NCBI GenBank assembly: GCA_035556755.1
Contig: DATMEP010000096.1
Coordinates: forward strand, 1 to 64,000
Length of the DNA: 64,000 nt
Reading direction: 5' to 3'
Source: VRUE01 sp035556755
GTDB taxonomy: Bacteria > Actinomycetota > Thermoleophilia > Solirubrobacterales > 70-9
Positions 63,461 to 64,000 of the stretch are shown one piece after another (the stretch's first letter is position 1; the number at the start of each line of letters is the position of its first letter). Made by a program: the position numbers and the translations under genes. The notes under the pieces are model-generated. The model had not been told where the DNA came from, did not search any database, and worked only from the letters and a program-made list of their open reading frames with translations.

Positions 63461-64000
63461 TCAGTTCACGCCGTATGTGCCACTCGGCGTGATTTCCTGT
63501 GTGCCTGATGCGATGGCGCCGTTTTCAGCAACGCCGGAGATGGATACGTCGCTAATTTCTTCCGGGTTGTCTGGCTGGTTTTCGACTTTTTTGAACGAGA
63601 GTTTGATTTCCTCGATTTCACATTCGCCGGGTTTGACTTCGAATGTGTAGTCGATTGTTGTATCTGTGATGACAAATCCGCCGCCCATTACGTGGGCAGG
63701 CCAGGGCAGATTTGTGATTTTCTCTTCTTTCAGTTTGCATTTGGCCAGGAGGCCGCCGCCTTTGCATTTGTCTGTTGTGAATTCGTATTTGGTGACCGTG
63801 GTGACGCCGGCGTCGCTGATTGTGTAAATCAGGTGCGCTTCGCATTCATATGAGGCGATGCCTGGGATCTGGAAGCTGGCGGGCCCTGTGGCTTTGATCT
63901 CGACGTGTCCTTCGAGAGGATTGCCTTCGTGGGTCCATTCATCGGTTGCGGAGGCCGATGCCGGGATGGCCAGTGCGCTAAATGCCAGCAGGGCAAGCAC
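63461..64000 (-). CDS. Small secreted four-cysteine protein (paralogue 4), 5' end outside window
   Basis: The frame runs off the right edge at the signal peptide (...LALLAFSALAIPASASA). About 178 residues are visible: four Cys (SYECEAH, DKCKGGGLLAKCKL, GECEIEE), the strand LPWPAHV and end TQEITPSGTYGVN. Clearly the same family as 55538 and 62820. The promoter cannot be examined. More paralogues may follow beyond the window. Confidence 0.85.
   Translation of the reverse strand: MLALLAFSALAIPASASATDEWTHEGNPLEGHVEIKATGPASFQIPGIASYECEAHLIYTISDAGVTTVTKYEFTTDKCKGGGLLAKCKLKEEKITNLPWPAHVMGGGFVITDTTIDYTFEVKPGECEIEEIKLSFKKVENQPDNPEEISDVSISGVAENGAIASGTQEITPSGTYGVN

Noticed and set aside
1..64000. CRISPR array, prophage structural genes, secondary-metabolite cluster
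   Set aside because: No spaced direct repeats, no capsid/tail/terminase genes and no PKS/NRPS or RiPP enzymes were seen on reading through. The 'phage holin' domain at 5603 is a bacterial membrane family.

Overview
The window is a high-GC bacterial chromosome segment. Its codon use, many GTG/TTG starts, start-stop overlaps (GTGA/ATGA), LtrA, YeaQ-type and excalibur proteins, and above all its large Ig-like secreted proteins and small 'KRI-LVASMA...ASA' secreted proteins suggest an actinobacterium of the class Thermoleophilia (Solirubrobacterales-like). This is inferred from gene content, since no rRNA or marker phylogeny is available here. No CRISPR array, rRNA or integrase gene was seen.

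Region 1 (1-4.9 kb): an IS630-type transposase tail, then tRNA-Arg(ACG). The last 46 bases of that tRNA recur at 4882-4927, which marks a 4.66-kb tRNA-targeted island. The island holds an MNT/HEPN toxin-antitoxin pair whose HEPN gene is split by an IS3-family element, a small membrane protein with a headless zinc-ribbon ORF, and a GHKL ATPase + STAS-like DUF4325 pair bracketed by two copies of one 15-bp palindrome.

Region 2 (5-24 kb): mostly housekeeping and accessory metabolism. It has a 4TM 'phage-holin' domain fused to an alkaline-phosphatase-like domain, two metallo-beta-lactamase-fold hydrolases, an AI-2E transporter pseudogene, a 19-codon micro-ORF with a strong ribosome-binding site, an ArsR-like regulator, a phosphoesterase, a DHA2 efflux pump, an aldo/keto reductase, a Baeyer-Villiger-type monooxygenase, LtrA, a PQQ-type beta-propeller, a GH26-like secreted enzyme and RecQ.

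Region 3 (24-43 kb): a pentose-phosphate/glycolysis cluster: zwf divergent from gnd-pgl, then rpiA, and a translationally coupled tkt-tal-pgi operon followed by cydAB (bd-type oxidase). Between these lie an XRE/nucleotidyltransferase pair, a BBE-like oxidase, an FHA-HTH protein, an RTX-type secreted protein, a TolB-like propeller and a Ser/Thr kinase with a predicted seven-bladed extracellular propeller. Three near-identical 37-bp palindromes sit at the 3' ends of genes here (14250, 32212, 40079); one has become part of the pgi reading frame.

Region 4 (43-54 kb): a second XRE/nucleotidyltransferase pair, an excalibur protein, a fatty-acid desaturase divergent from a cyclopropane-fatty-acid synthase, a large membrane protein, a universal stress protein, the first small secreted protein, a truncated ORF6N gene, a subtilisin-like protease, tadA and tRNA-Ser(GGA).

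Region 5 (54-64 kb): a cell-surface/secretion region with visibly lower GC. It contains a double winged-helix regulator, three more members of the four-cysteine small secreted family (one cut by the window edge), and a coupled pair of very large secreted proteins (775 and 1304 aa). Four of these transcription units share one promoter design (TTGA-- box, 17-18 bp, TAT-- box) followed at once by a 5'-terminal stem-loop. I consider this the most interesting unexplained signal in the window.
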